Positions 7,736 through 18,208 of a DNA stretch of 20,382 nucleotides are shown in pieces (positions within the stretch are counted from its first letter, which is position 1; the number at the start of each line of letters is the position of its first letter). The position numbers and the translations under genes were made by a program. This stretch comes from CAZADH01 sp964483805 (GTDB lineage Bacteria > Muiribacteriota > Ozemobacteria > Ozemobacterales > Ozemobacteraceae), in NCBI GenBank assembly GCA_964483805.1, contig CAZADH010000090.1:1-20382 (forward strand), given 5' to 3'. A model generated the notes under the pieces. It was not told the DNA's origin. It saw only the letters and a program-made list of their open reading frames with translations, and did no database searches.

Positions 7736-9715
7736 ATGTCGACCCGCCCCGTCACGCTGCTGACCATCGAAGACGAAGCGCCCGTTCGCGCCAGCATTAC
7801 GGCGTATTTCACCGACAGTGGTTTCCGCGTCATCGAAGCCGACTCGGGGCGGGCCGGACTCGAACTGTTTCGCCGCGAAAAACCCGACCTCGTGCTCACC
7901 GATCTGCGCATGCCCGGCATGGACGGGATCTCGCTCGTGGCCACGCTCAAGAATGAGTGCCCTGACACGCCGGTCATCGTGGTTTCAGGCACGGGCGTGC
8001 TTGCCGACGTGATCGCGGCGGTGCGGGCCGGCGCCTGGGACTACGTCACCAAACCGATCCTCGAGATGGCCGCCATGGAAATGGTCGTCCGCAACGTGCT
8101 CGAGCGGGCCCGCCTGCTGCGCGAAAACAAGAGCTACCAGGAACGGCTGCAGATTCTCGTCGCGCAACGCACCGAGGAACTGCGCGAGACCAGCTCGTAC
8201 CTCGAAGCCCTGTTCCATGCTGTCGGTGTGCCGATCATCGCCTGGACGCCGCTGGGCCACATCACCCGCTTCAACCCGGCCTTCGAGCGTCTCGTCGGGG
8301 CCCGCGCCGACGACGTCATCGGCCGGCATCTCGACTTTCTCTTTCCTGTCGATCAGCGGGAGCAGGCGCTGGACCTCGCCAACGCGGCCTCGCGGGGCCT
8401 TCACTGGCAGAGCCTCGAGTTGCCGGTCGTCGACCGCAACGGCGCGACGCATCGGCTGCTGTGGAACTCGACGAACATCCACCGGGGCGATGGCTCGATC
8501 GAAGCGACGATCGCCCAAGGCACCGACATCACGGCGCTGCGCGAGGCCGAGGCGCAACAACGCCTCTTGCAGGAACAACTCATGCAGGCCCAGAAACTGG
8601 AATCGATCGGTCGCCTCGCCGGCGGCGTCGCGCACGATTTCAACAACCTGCTCGCCGTCATTCTCGGCTACAGCGAGTTGATGCAGGCACAACTGGCACC
8701 GACCGACGCGCAGCTCCGCACCCCGATCGACGAGATCCGCAAGGCCGGGGAGCGGGCACGCAACCTGACCCAGCAGTTGCTCGCCTTCGGTCGCAAACAA
8801 GTGCTCGAACTGCGCGTGCTCGACGTGAACCAGGTCATCGACGGGTTCAAGAAGCTGCTGTTGCGCCTGATTGGTGAAGACATTGTATTGACAACCACAT
8901 ACGCGGCTTGTCCCTGCACGATCCGCGCCGATGTCTCGCAAATCGAGCAGGTGCTCATGAATCTGGTCATCAACGCCCGCGATGCCGTTGCCACCGGCGG
9001 GCGCATCGAGATTGCCACAACCCGGGTTCAACTCGACGGCACCGAGGCCCGCGCCGGGAACAGCCTGCCTCCGGGTGAGTATGTCCGCATCGCCGTGACC
9101 GACAACGGTGCCGGCATCCCGCGTGAGATTCAGAGTCGGTTGTTCGAGCCGTTCTTCACCACCAAAGACCGCGGCCAGGGAACAGGTCTGGGTCTGGCCA
9201 CGGTCTACGGCATCGTGAAGCAGCACGGCGGCGACGTCCAGGTCGAATCGAGCGTCGGCGCCGGCGCAACCTTCCTGGTCGACCTGCCGTTTGTCGCTGA
9301 GGCCGAGATGACGCCGCCGGCTCCACCACCAGCAGAAGTGCATCCAGGGCACGAATCGATTCTCGTCGTCGAGGATGACGACGCCCTGCGGCGCCTGATC
9401 GAAGTGATCCTGCAACGGCAGGGTTACGTTGTATTGCAAACCGGCGACGTCCAGGAGGCCGAGCGGATCGCCGCCCAGTCTCCCACCCCGGCGCTGCTGC
9501 TGGCCGACGTGATCATGCCGACGATGACCGGGCCGGTGCTCGCCGAACGCATCCGGCGTATTGCCCCGCAGATGCGGGTGCTGTTCATGTCGGGCTACCC
9601 GGAAGACGCCATCGCCCAGCACGGTGTCCTCGAAGCCGGCACCAGTCTGCTGCACAAACCGTTCACCACCGAGACGTTGACCCGCAAGATCCGCGAAGTT
9701 CTCGGGAATTCGTGA
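7736..9715 (+). CDS. Hybrid histidine kinase REC-PAS-HisKA-HATPase-REC
   Basis: 659 residues, soluble, no signal peptide or membrane segment. The first receiver domain has acidic pocket IEDE, D56 in LTDLRMPGMDG and K106 in YVTKPI. It is followed by a short coiled coil (about 125-155), a PAS domain (about 160-280) and the phospho-acceptor His H300 in AGGVAHDFNNLLA. The ATPase motifs are NLVINARDAV, DNGAGIP, FEPFFTTKD and GQGTGLGL. A C-terminal receiver has D591 in LLADVIMP and the HKPF Lys. The two receivers flank the kinase, so it can receive phosphate at the N-terminus and relay or self-inhibit through the C-terminus. It lies 4 nt after the receiver-only gene and probably belongs to the same operon. 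No output domain is present, so the final effector is elsewhere or is the adjacent cyclase (inference). Confidence 0.9.
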   Translation: MSTRPVTLLTIEDEAPVRASITAYFTDSGFRVIEADSGRAGLELFRREKPDLVLTDLRMPGMDGISLVATLKNECPDTPVIVVSGTGVLADVIAAVRAGAWDYVTKPILEMAAMEMVVRNVLERARLLRENKSYQERLQILVAQRTEELRETSSYLEALFHAVGVPIIAWTPLGHITRFNPAFERLVGARADDVIGRHLDFLFPVDQREQALDLANAASRGLHWQSLELPVVDRNGATHRLLWNSTNIHRGDGSIEATIAQGTDITALREAEAQQRLLQEQLMQAQKLESIGRLAGGVAHDFNNLLAVILGYSELMQAQLAPTDAQLRTPIDEIRKAGERARNLTQQLLAFGRKQVLELRVLDVNQVIDGFKKLLLRLIGEDIVLTTTYAACPCTIRADVSQIEQVLMNLVINARDAVATGGRIEIATTRVQLDGTEARAGNSLPPGEYVRIAVTDNGAGIPREIQSRLFEPFFTTKDRGQGTGLGLATVYGIVKQHGGDVQVESSVGAGATFLVDLPFVAEAEMTPPAPPPAEVHPGHESILVVEDDDALRRLIEVILQRQGYVVLQTGDVQEAERIAAQSPTPALLLADVIMPTMTGPVLAERIRRIAPQMRVLFMSGYPEDAIAQHGVLEAGTSLLHKPFTTETLTRKIREVLGNS

Positions 9716-9726
9716 CGATGGCCGCA

Positions 9727-9755
9727 TTGACCGGCGGAGCCAATGGTGGCATGAT
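9727..9755 (+). promoter_or_regulatory. Putative promoter of the adenylate cyclase gene
   Basis: TTGACC (9727-9732), a 17-bp spacer, and CATGAT (9750-9755), followed after 6 nt by the GTG start of the cyclase. The geometry is the same as at the sensor kinase promoter. The -10 match is weaker than the -35. Confidence 0.4.
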
Positions 9756-9761
9756 GCCGAC

Positions 9762-11972
9762 GTGACCGCTTCGTCCGCACTCCCGCCCCTTGCCACCCGG
9801 CCGCACCCAACGCGCGCCCGATCGTGGTGTCGCCAGCAATGGGGCACGGCCTGGGCGGCCCTTGTCGTCGCCATGCTCCTGGCAGTCACCACCACGCAGG
9901 CGTCACCCCTCGCGATCGGCGCCGCCCGTGGCGGCAGACTCGATCTCGCAACCGCATCGGCGCCAACGACAATCGTCGCTCTCGACGGCGAGTGGGCCTG
10001 CTACTGGGGCATCCTTCCCAATGCAACGGCGACCAACCTCGGTCTTCCGGCGTCCCCGACCGGGTTTCTGGCACTGCCCGGGGTATGGAACGACCGCTCC
10101 CTGCCCGGGATCGGCCCGTTGCCCGGCACCGGCGCGGTGACTTTGCGCCTGCACATCCATCGGCCCGCCGACGCCCCGATCCAGGCGCTGGCTTTCGGCC
10201 AGGTCAATTGTGCCTGGCGCGCGTGGGTCAACGGTCGGCCCGTGGGCCATTGCGGCGAACCCGGCCTCGACGAAGCGCACACCCGGCCGCATTGGCAACA
10301 TGTGGTCGTGCCGCTTCCGGCCGAAGTCGGCACCGACATCGACCTGGTGATCGGCGTCGCCAACTTTCACACCAAGTTCGGCGGCCTGGTGCGCAGCCCG
10401 CACCTCGGGCCATTGACCGCCATCGCAGCCGACCGGGAGCGCGGTGTGGCCTTCGATGCCTTCATGGCTGGCGGTCTTCTGATGATGGGGCTGTATCACT
10501 TCGGCCTCTTTCACCATCGCCGCAAAGACCGCGCATCACTGTTCTTCGGCCTGATCTGCCTGCTCGTCGGCGGCCGCGCCCTGCTGACCGGCGAAATGCT
10601 GGTGGCCCAGTGGCTGCCCCAACTGCCGTTCACCTGGTTTGCCCGTCTCTCGTTCCTGTCGCTCGTTCTCACCGTGCCGATGTTCGTCATGTTCATCGCG
10701 GAACTGTATCCCGAGGAAACCCCGCGCCGCGCACCACACCTGTTCAACCTCGTGGGTGTGTTGACCACCGCGATCGTGCTCACCACACCGGTCTGGGTGT
10801 TTTCGCATTTACAACAGCCATACCATGTGGTTACACTCGGCGGCGCCCTGCTGATGGGCCGGGTGCTGGTGCGGGCCTGGCAACGCGGCCATGCGGGGTC
10901 CGGCCCGTGGCTGGTCGGTTACGCGGCACTGGTCACCACGGTCATCAACGACATTCTCGTCTTCAACGGCGTGCTCGCCACCGGGTACTGCGCGCCGCTC
11001 GGCCTCTTGATTCTCGTGGTGTTCCAGGGGTTCACCCTGTCGTTGCGCTACTCGCTGGCATTCGCAACCATCGAGGCGTTCACCGACAACCTGCAGCGGC
11101 TGAACATGGCCTACGAGCGGTTCGTCCCCAAGCAACTGCTGCGGTTCCTCGACAAGAAGAGCATCACCGACGTGAACCTCGGCGACCAGGTCGAACGCGA
11201 CATGACGGTGATGTTCGTCGATATCCGCTCGTTCACGCAGATGTCGGAAGCGATGACCCCGAAGGAGAACTTCGACTTCATCAACTCGTATCTGCGCCGC
11301 GTCGGCCCGATCGTGCGTGAGCACCACGGCTTCATCGACAAGTACATCGGTGACGAGATCATGGCGCTCTTCCCCGGCGCCGTCGAAGATGCCGTGCAGG
11401 CAGCGATCGCCATCCAACGCGAGATTCTCGTCTACAACCAGCACCGCCAGAGCCGCGGCTATCGGCCGATCGCCATCGGCATCGGCATCCACACCGGGCC
11501 GTTGATGCTCGGCACCGTTGGCGAGGAGCAACGCATGGAAGGCACGGTCATTGCCGATTCGGTCAACCTGGCCTCCCGCCTGCAGAGATTGACAAAGTAT
11601 TACGGCGTCGGCATCGCCTTCTCAGAAAAGACCTTCTGCCAGATCGACGCCACCCGGCACCAGTTCCGCTTTCTCGCCAAGGTGCTGGTCAAGGGCAAGT
11701 CCGAAGCGGTCTCGGTGTTCGAGTTGATCGTCTCGCCGGCCGACAAGCCAGACCAGGCGATGAAATGCCAGACCCGCAACCGCTTCGAAGAGGGATTGAC
11801 GTTGTATTACGGTCGGAAGTTCGCCGCCGCCGTTCAGGCATTCACCGACGTGCTCAACACCGATCCCGACGACCGCGCCGCCGCGTTGTTCCGCGACCGG
11901 GCGATGGACTGCCAACGCAACGGCGTGGCCCCCGACTGGACCGGCGTCGAACCCCTGACCGACCAGGGCTGA
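9762..11972 (+). CDS. Membrane adenylate cyclase: 7TMR-DISM sensor plus class III catalytic domain
   Basis: 736 residues from GTG 9762. The order is: N-terminal signal anchor (about 30-47); a jelly-roll-like extracytoplasmic domain (about 55-215) of the 7TMR-DISM extracellular type; about seven hydrophobic helices (about 225-435); and a class III cyclase domain (about 475-645). Catalytic residues present are D487 in FVDIRSFT and D531 in YIGDEIM (metal), K527 and D599 in VIADSVN (the ATP-selecting pair), N602, and R606 in NLASR (transition state). The set is complete, so the product should be cAMP. A short TPR-like tail (about 670-715, LYYGRKF...AVQAF...NTDPDD) follows. No other plausible start precedes the first hydrophobic segment, so GTG 9762 is favoured, apparently on a leaderless mRNA. 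It follows the two-component genes and may be their functional output, though no shared domain proves it. Confidence 0.88.
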   Translation: MTASSALPPLATRPHPTRARSWCRQQWGTAWAALVVAMLLAVTTTQASPLAIGAARGGRLDLATASAPTTIVALDGEWACYWGILPNATATNLGLPASPTGFLALPGVWNDRSLPGIGPLPGTGAVTLRLHIHRPADAPIQALAFGQVNCAWRAWVNGRPVGHCGEPGLDEAHTRPHWQHVVVPLPAEVGTDIDLVIGVANFHTKFGGLVRSPHLGPLTAIAADRERGVAFDAFMAGGLLMMGLYHFGLFHHRRKDRASLFFGLICLLVGGRALLTGEMLVAQWLPQLPFTWFARLSFLSLVLTVPMFVMFIAELYPEETPRRAPHLFNLVGVLTTAIVLTTPVWVFSHLQQPYHVVTLGGALLMGRVLVRAWQRGHAGSGPWLVGYAALVTTVINDILVFNGVLATGYCAPLGLLILVVFQGFTLSLRYSLAFATIEAFTDNLQRLNMAYERFVPKQLLRFLDKKSITDVNLGDQVERDMTVMFVDIRSFTQMSEAMTPKENFDFINSYLRRVGPIVREHHGFIDKYIGDEIMALFPGAVEDAVQAAIAIQREILVYNQHRQSRGYRPIAIGIGIHTGPLMLGTVGEEQRMEGTVIADSVNLASRLQRLTKYYGVGIAFSEKTFCQIDATRHQFRFLAKVLVKGKSEAVSVFELIVSPADKPDQAMKCQTRNRFEEGLTLYYGRKFAAAVQAFTDVLNTDPDDRAAALFRDRAMDCQRNGVAPDWTGVEPLTDQG

Positions 11973-11984
11973 ACCCCGACGCCG

Positions 11985-12806
11985 TCATCGGCCCACGGGC
12001 ATGACCAACCACGGCTTTTCGTCGGCGGCCAGGCACAACAACCGCCGCACCGCGTCGTCATCAAACGCCCCGACGATGCCAGCCTTCAAACCGAGGGCGG
12101 CGGCCATCAACAGCACGTTCTGCGCGGCATGCCCCGCTTCATTGGCAACGTAACGCTCGGCGCGGTCGCCGTACTTTTTGGCGGTGCGCTCGGTCACCCC
12201 GGCAATGACGATGAGCGCAGAGCCACTGCCGATCCAGGCCTGCTGTCCATACGACGTCAACACAAGCCCGCGCCGCGGGTCGCCGGTTGCCACCGGCATC
12301 AGATCGTGCTTCGCGGGGCGGTAGCGGTACACCCCGGCCGGGAGCGACGCCACCCGGCCGGCGGCGACCAGCACTTCGAGCGGGTAGAGGGCCCCCGCCG
12401 ACGGGGCGGTGCGGTAATAGCCACCCGGCGCATTGATACCCTGGGCTGCCCAGACCATCTGCGATACCTCGGCCAGGCCGATCTCGGCAACAGGATCGAG
12501 GTCGCGTTGCGAACGTCGCCGTGCCAGCGCTTCGTTGAGTGCCATGCCGCCCTGCTGCACCGGCGCGGGCAGCACCACGGGCTGCGCGGCATCGGCCGCC
12601 ACCGGCGTCGTCATCGCCGCCGGCGGGATCACCACATCGTCGGCGCACCCCGGCACCCCCGCCAATGCGAGCAGCATCAACCCGGCCAACAGCGCGCGCC
12701 GCGGCGGCAATCCCGGACACCAACGCCCGATGCTGCGCCCACCGGTGACGGCACCCACGCTTTGCGCCAAACAAGTCACAGCGAGAGAACGACTCGGTGT
12801 CCTCAT
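11985..12806 (-). CDS. Exported SagB-type nitroreductase-family flavoprotein (probable Tat lipoprotein)
   Basis: 273 residues. The start at 12806 is set by GGAGGG upstream of the ATG. The N-terminus carries a twin-arginine-like PRRALLAG, a hydrophobic run and a possible lipobox ending in GC. The body matches the SagB/thiazoline-oxidase branch of the nitroreductase superfamily: a Ser-Gln-Arg stretch, RTAPSAGALYPLE, GVYRYRP, and the C-terminal block with NEAGHAAQNVLLMAAALGL. These residues normally bind FMN. No precursor peptide, cyclodehydratase or transporter gene is nearby, so a role in azole-peptide maturation is not supported; a general periplasmic flavin oxidoreductase is more likely. It is convergent with the cyclase gene, with only 12 nt between stops. 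It could start farther upstream (12884) in the same frame, but that has no ribosome-binding site. Confidence 0.82.
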   Translation of the reverse strand: MRTPSRSLAVTCLAQSVGAVTGGRSIGRWCPGLPPRRALLAGLMLLALAGVPGCADDVVIPPAAMTTPVAADAAQPVVLPAPVQQGGMALNEALARRRSQRDLDPVAEIGLAEVSQMVWAAQGINAPGGYYRTAPSAGALYPLEVLVAAGRVASLPAGVYRYRPAKHDLMPVATGDPRRGLVLTSYGQQAWIGSGSALIVIAGVTERTAKKYGDRAERYVANEAGHAAQNVLLMAAALGLKAGIVGAFDDDAVRRLLCLAADEKPWLVMPVGR

Positions 12807-12920
12807 GGTACCCTCCCTCACGATCTGCAAACGAACGGGGCGAAAATGCCGCTGTTGCAGCCTTCCGCCCCGTGATGACCACACATGGTGCCACGCACTC
12901 GCGGCACCGAACCAGTTTAC

Positions 12921-13037
12921 TTAAATGACCTTGCCGTCTTTGGCAGCCTTCTTGGCCTGCTTCTCGGCACGCTTCTCTTTGACGCTCTTCTGCGGCTTCT
13001 TCTTGGTTTCTTTCTTGATGTCTTTGTCTTTCGACAT
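12921..13037 (-). CDS. Lys-rich 38-residue miniprotein
   Basis: A very small gene of 38 codons: nearly half Lys/Arg with interspersed acidic residues, begins MSKDKDIKKETKKK and ends KDGKVI. Supporting evidence is a strong GGAGG 9 nt upstream of the ATG, a recognisable promoter about 80 nt upstream, and low-complexity AAG-rich codons unlike the surrounding sequence. Short Lys-rich proteins of this kind occur as uncharacterised proteins in several phyla. Binding to nucleic acid or ribosomes is a guess from charge alone. In frame, a longer ORF reaches 13706, but that part overlaps the etfB gene on the other strand and is a shadow. Confidence 0.72.
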   Translation of the reverse strand: MSKDKDIKKETKKKPQKSVKEKRAEKQAKKAAKDGKVI

Positions 13038-13116
13038 GGCTCCGGTCCTCCTGCATCTTGGGTCAAGATCGGTCGCACGCGGTGCATCACCACACACGAC
13101 GGCTGCCACTGTCGCT

Positions 13117-13146
13117 ATTCTAACATCGTGCCCACGTGAATGAAAA
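13117..13146 (-). promoter_or_regulatory. Putative promoter of the Lys-rich miniprotein gene
   Basis: Minus strand: TTTTCA (13146-13141), an 18-bp spacer, then TAGAAT (13122-13117), a good -10 match in otherwise GC-rich DNA. The predicted start near 13110 gives a leader of about 70 nt. Confidence 0.5.
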
Positions 13147-13201
13147 GACCCCCGCGTGTTTTGCTGGGCAAACGTCCCAAGCGCTGCCCGCCATCCTGGC
13201 T

Positions 13202-13239
13202 GCAACCGCCCACTGCGCCATCCGTGGTGGGCGGATTGC
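13202..13239. repeat. 12-bp inverted repeat upstream of the etf promoter
   Basis: GCAACCGCCCAC (13202-13213) pairs with GTGGGCGG-A-TTGC (13227-13239) with one bulged A and a 13-nt loop. It lies 32 nt upstream of the -35 box of the etfB promoter and is not transcribed from either flanking promoter. It could be an operator for the etf-dehydrogenase operon, or a factor-independent terminator reading leftward. The 13147-13270 stretch holds nothing else I can support. Confidence 0.4.
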
Positions 13240-13270
13240 CGGCATCGGAGCAGAACCGTAGCGGGTGAGG

Positions 13271-13300
13271 TTGACGCGCACCCCCCGAACCGTCTACGAT
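13271..13300 (+). promoter_or_regulatory. Putative promoter of etfB-etfA/dehydrogenase operon
   Basis: TTGACG (13271-13276), an 18-bp spacer, and TACGAT (13295-13300). Predicted start near 13307, giving a leader of about 26 nt that carries GGAGGG (13320-13325) 7 nt before the ATG at 13333. Confidence 0.55.
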
Positions 13301-13332
13301 CGCACCAATACTGAACCATGGAGGGTGTGGGC

Positions 13333-14129
13333 ATGCGTATCATCGTTGCCATCAAGCAGGTTCCCGATACAGACAACGTAAAGATGGACCCGGTCACCGG
13401 GACCATGATCCGCGACGGCGTCGAAGCGATCATCAATCCGCTCGATCTGTACGGGATCGAGCTGGCGTTGCGGCTGCGCGAGAAGCACGGCGGCGAGGTC
13501 CACGCCGTGACGATGGGGCCGCCCAAAGCGATTTCGGCGCTGCGCGAAGCCATCGCGATGGGCGTCGACGGCGGCACCCTATTGTCAGCCCCTGCCTTCG
13601 CCGGTGCCGATACCTGGGCAACCAGCCGCGTCTTGGCCGCCGCGATCAAGAAACTGGGGCCGTGCGACCTGTTGTTGTGCGGCGAACGCGCCACCGACGG
13701 TGACACCGGTCAAGTCGGCCCGAACATCGCCGCGTGGCTCGATTGGCCGGTCGCCTCGTATGTCAGCCGTTTCGATCACTTCGATGGCAAGGTCTGCCGC
13801 GTGCAACGACTGCTCGAAGACGGCTACGAGACGCTCGAAATGGATCTGCCCGGTGTTCTCACCGTGGTCAAAGAGGTGGCCGAACCGCGCCTGCCCACGC
13901 TCAAAGGCAAGCTGCGCGCGCACGATGCGCAGATCGCGACGTGGGGCCCCAACGACCTCGACGTCAAGCCCGAAGAACTGGGGCTGAAGGGCTCGCCCAC
14001 GCGCGTGGTCAAGATCGAGTCGGTCAAGTTCGGCCGCACCACCGAGATGCATACTGCCCTCGACGAACTGGCCGTGGCCAAGGCCGCCGACCGGCTTGTC
14101 GCCTTTCTCGACGAGCGGGAGGTGCTGCA

Positions 14130-14133
<4 letters not shown>
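13333..14133 (+). CDS. etfB: Electron transfer flavoprotein beta subunit, bifurcating-type signature
   Basis: 266 residues starting MRIIVAIKQVPDT; the start is fixed by GGAGGG 7 nt upstream, so the ATG at 13318 is rejected. It is the EtfB half of a heterodimer that receives electrons from the dehydrogenase encoded next. The segment KQVPDTDNVKMDP, with VTGT and INPLD following, and the GERATDGDTGQVGP block (about 115-130) resemble EtfBs that bind a second FAD and NAD and take part in electron bifurcation, such as LctB, CarD and FixA-like groups. The ordinary ETFs of beta-oxidation bind AMP instead. Assignment to the bifurcating class is from motifs only. The stop codon overlaps the start of the next gene in ATGA, implying coupled translation and a 1:1 complex. 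Confidence 0.9.
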
Positions 14134-16787
<2,654 letters not shown>

Positions 16788-16788
16788 T

Positions 16789-16818
16789 TTGACACCCCAC
16801 CCCGCAATTCTCTAGAGT
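16789..16818 (+). promoter_or_regulatory. Putative promoter of the phosphatase gene
   Basis: TTGACA (16789-16794) directly after the preceding stop codon, an 18-bp spacer, and TAGAGT (16813-16818). Predicted start near 16825, with GAGGAG (16849-16854) 6 nt before the ATG. Confidence 0.55.
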
Positions 16819-16860
16819 TAACAGAACACATCGCACAACGACATCCTCGAGGAGAAACCA

Positions 16861-17952
16861 ATGCACCGCATGAACCATCGCTTCCTGGCGGTCCTCGTCA
16901 CCCTGGTGATTCTCGCCGGTCTGCCGGCGTTTGCACGCGACTGGCAGAAAGACCCGCCGTGGGTCGAAGTGCCGTCGGCCCCGACAGTCGCCGCCATCGG
17001 CGACATCCATGGCGCGTTCGACCAGTTTGCCGGTTCGCTCGAGGCCGTGGGCATGGCCAAACGCAATGATCCGAAGGGCTACGACGTAACCTGGACCGGC
17101 GGCAAAGGCCTGCTGATCTTCACCGGCGATTACGGCGATCGCGGCCACGCCAGCAAACAGGTGTACGACGCAGTCATGAGCCTCGAGAAGCAGGCGGCGG
17201 CTGCGGGCGGACGCGTGATCCCCCTTCTTGGTAACCACGAAGTCATGCTGCTCAACGGCCAGATCGAGACCTGGGCCAACACGCTCAAGAGCGAAAAGAA
17301 ACGTCACTACGAAGCGACGCTGATGTCGCTTGCGGGCGTCTCGCCGGCCGAGATCACCGCCGGGGCGAAGTACACTCCGGAAATCGTCAAGAAGTTCAAA
17401 CCCACGATCGCCAAAGACGGCACCTATGGCGCGTGGATCCGCCGCCGCCCGCTCTTTGCCATCGTGAATGGTTATCTGTTCATCCATGCCGGCTGCAGCA
17501 AGCCGGCCAAGAGCCGCTCCGACATCGCCGCCGATTACCGTGACCTCGTTGATGCCGACACTTGGAGCCGTGGCGTGGTCGACGACAAGAACGGTGTGTT
17601 GTGGCTGCGCGACTGGTGGAAAGACAATACCTTGATCGAAGACAACCTCGAGCGGTTCGGCGTACGGGGCATTATCTTCGGTCACACCCCGCACGACCCG
17701 CTGACCACCGGCAAGAAAGGCCAGATCACCGCGCAAGGCGACCGCCTCGTCGCCCTCGACATCGGCATGACGCCGGTGTTCAACGAGAGCCAGGGCGGCG
17801 GTCTCCTGATCACCACCTCGCCCGACGGCAATTTGCTGTTCACGGCGAAATACCCCGACAAACCTGAGCAACTGCTCTTCACTGTTCCCGGAACTGCACG
17901 CCCGCTCACCCCGGCGAACGAAACGCCGCGCCGCACGGGCACCGCCAACTGA
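16861..17952 (+). CDS. Exported PPP-like (Shewanella-like) metallophosphoesterase
   Basis: 363 residues with a clean signal peptide (about 1-25, ending PAFA). The dimetal phosphatase motifs follow in order: GDIHG (about 47), GDYGDRG (the GDxxDRG motif), GNHE, a later His in FIHAGCS, and GHTPHD near the C-terminus. This set matches the PPP superfamily, closest to bacterial Shewanella-like phosphatases, and it should hydrolyse phosphomonoesters, possibly phosphotyrosine, outside the cytoplasm. The ribosome-binding site GAGGAG and its own promoter support the start, and a strong terminator follows the stop. It therefore forms a single-gene transcription unit next to the two CYTH proteins. Confidence 0.87.
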   Translation: MHRMNHRFLAVLVTLVILAGLPAFARDWQKDPPWVEVPSAPTVAAIGDIHGAFDQFAGSLEAVGMAKRNDPKGYDVTWTGGKGLLIFTGDYGDRGHASKQVYDAVMSLEKQAAAAGGRVIPLLGNHEVMLLNGQIETWANTLKSEKKRHYEATLMSLAGVSPAEITAGAKYTPEIVKKFKPTIAKDGTYGAWIRRRPLFAIVNGYLFIHAGCSKPAKSRSDIAADYRDLVDADTWSRGVVDDKNGVLWLRDWWKDNTLIEDNLERFGVRGIIFGHTPHDPLTTGKKGQITAQGDRLVALDIGMTPVFNESQGGGLLITTSPDGNLLFTAKYPDKPEQLLFTVPGTARPLTPANETPRRTGTAN

Positions 17953-18005
17953 CGGTCGACCGGGCGCGAACGGCAGGCAAGCCGCACTGCGCTGTTGTGT
18001 GATTC

Positions 18006-18040
18006 GGGGGCCGGCAACCATGCCGGCCCCCGTTGTTTTG
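18006..18040 (+). terminator. Rho-independent terminator after the phosphatase gene
   Basis: GGGGGCCGGCA (18006-18016), loop ACCA, TGCCGGCCCCC (18021-18031): a perfect 11-bp stem followed by GTTGTTTTG. It is the best terminator in the window and separates the phosphatase from the CYTH cluster. Confidence 0.9.
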
Positions 18041-18139
18041 TCGAAACCTGCGGCGTGTTAATGCGACGCCCTGTGCTCCACACTCACGATCGAGTCGCGA
18101 CCAGGTTGCCGTTGGCCCTGTTGTTTCGCGGCCTCGCAT

Positions 18140-18168
18140 TTGACGGCACTCCGCCCCCCTGTTACTCT
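18140..18168 (+). promoter_or_regulatory. Putative promoter of the small unknown gene and CYTH enzyme
   Basis: TTGACG (18140-18145), a 17-bp spacer, and TACTCT (18163-18168). Predicted start near 18175, about 33 nt before the ATG at 18209. The stretch 18041-18139 between terminator and promoter holds nothing else I can support. Confidence 0.45.
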
Positions 18169-18208
18169 GACACGGGCGTGCCGGGGGTACCCCGCGTTCG
18201 CCGTGAAG

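Noticed and set aside
7985..9895. 636-codon minus-strand open frame opposite the hybrid kinase
   Set aside because: Antisense shadow; the plus strand carries complete REC, HisKA and HATPase motifs and no family motif was seen in the antisense product.
12807..12884. Earlier in-frame start of the SagB-like gene
   Set aside because: No Shine-Dalgarno at 12884, whereas GGAGGG precedes 12806; the extra residues have no family match.
13318..13332. Upstream ATG start for etfB
   Set aside because: It would overlap the GGAGGG that serves the ATG at 13333, and the EtfB N-terminus conventionally begins at MRIIVAIKQVPDT.
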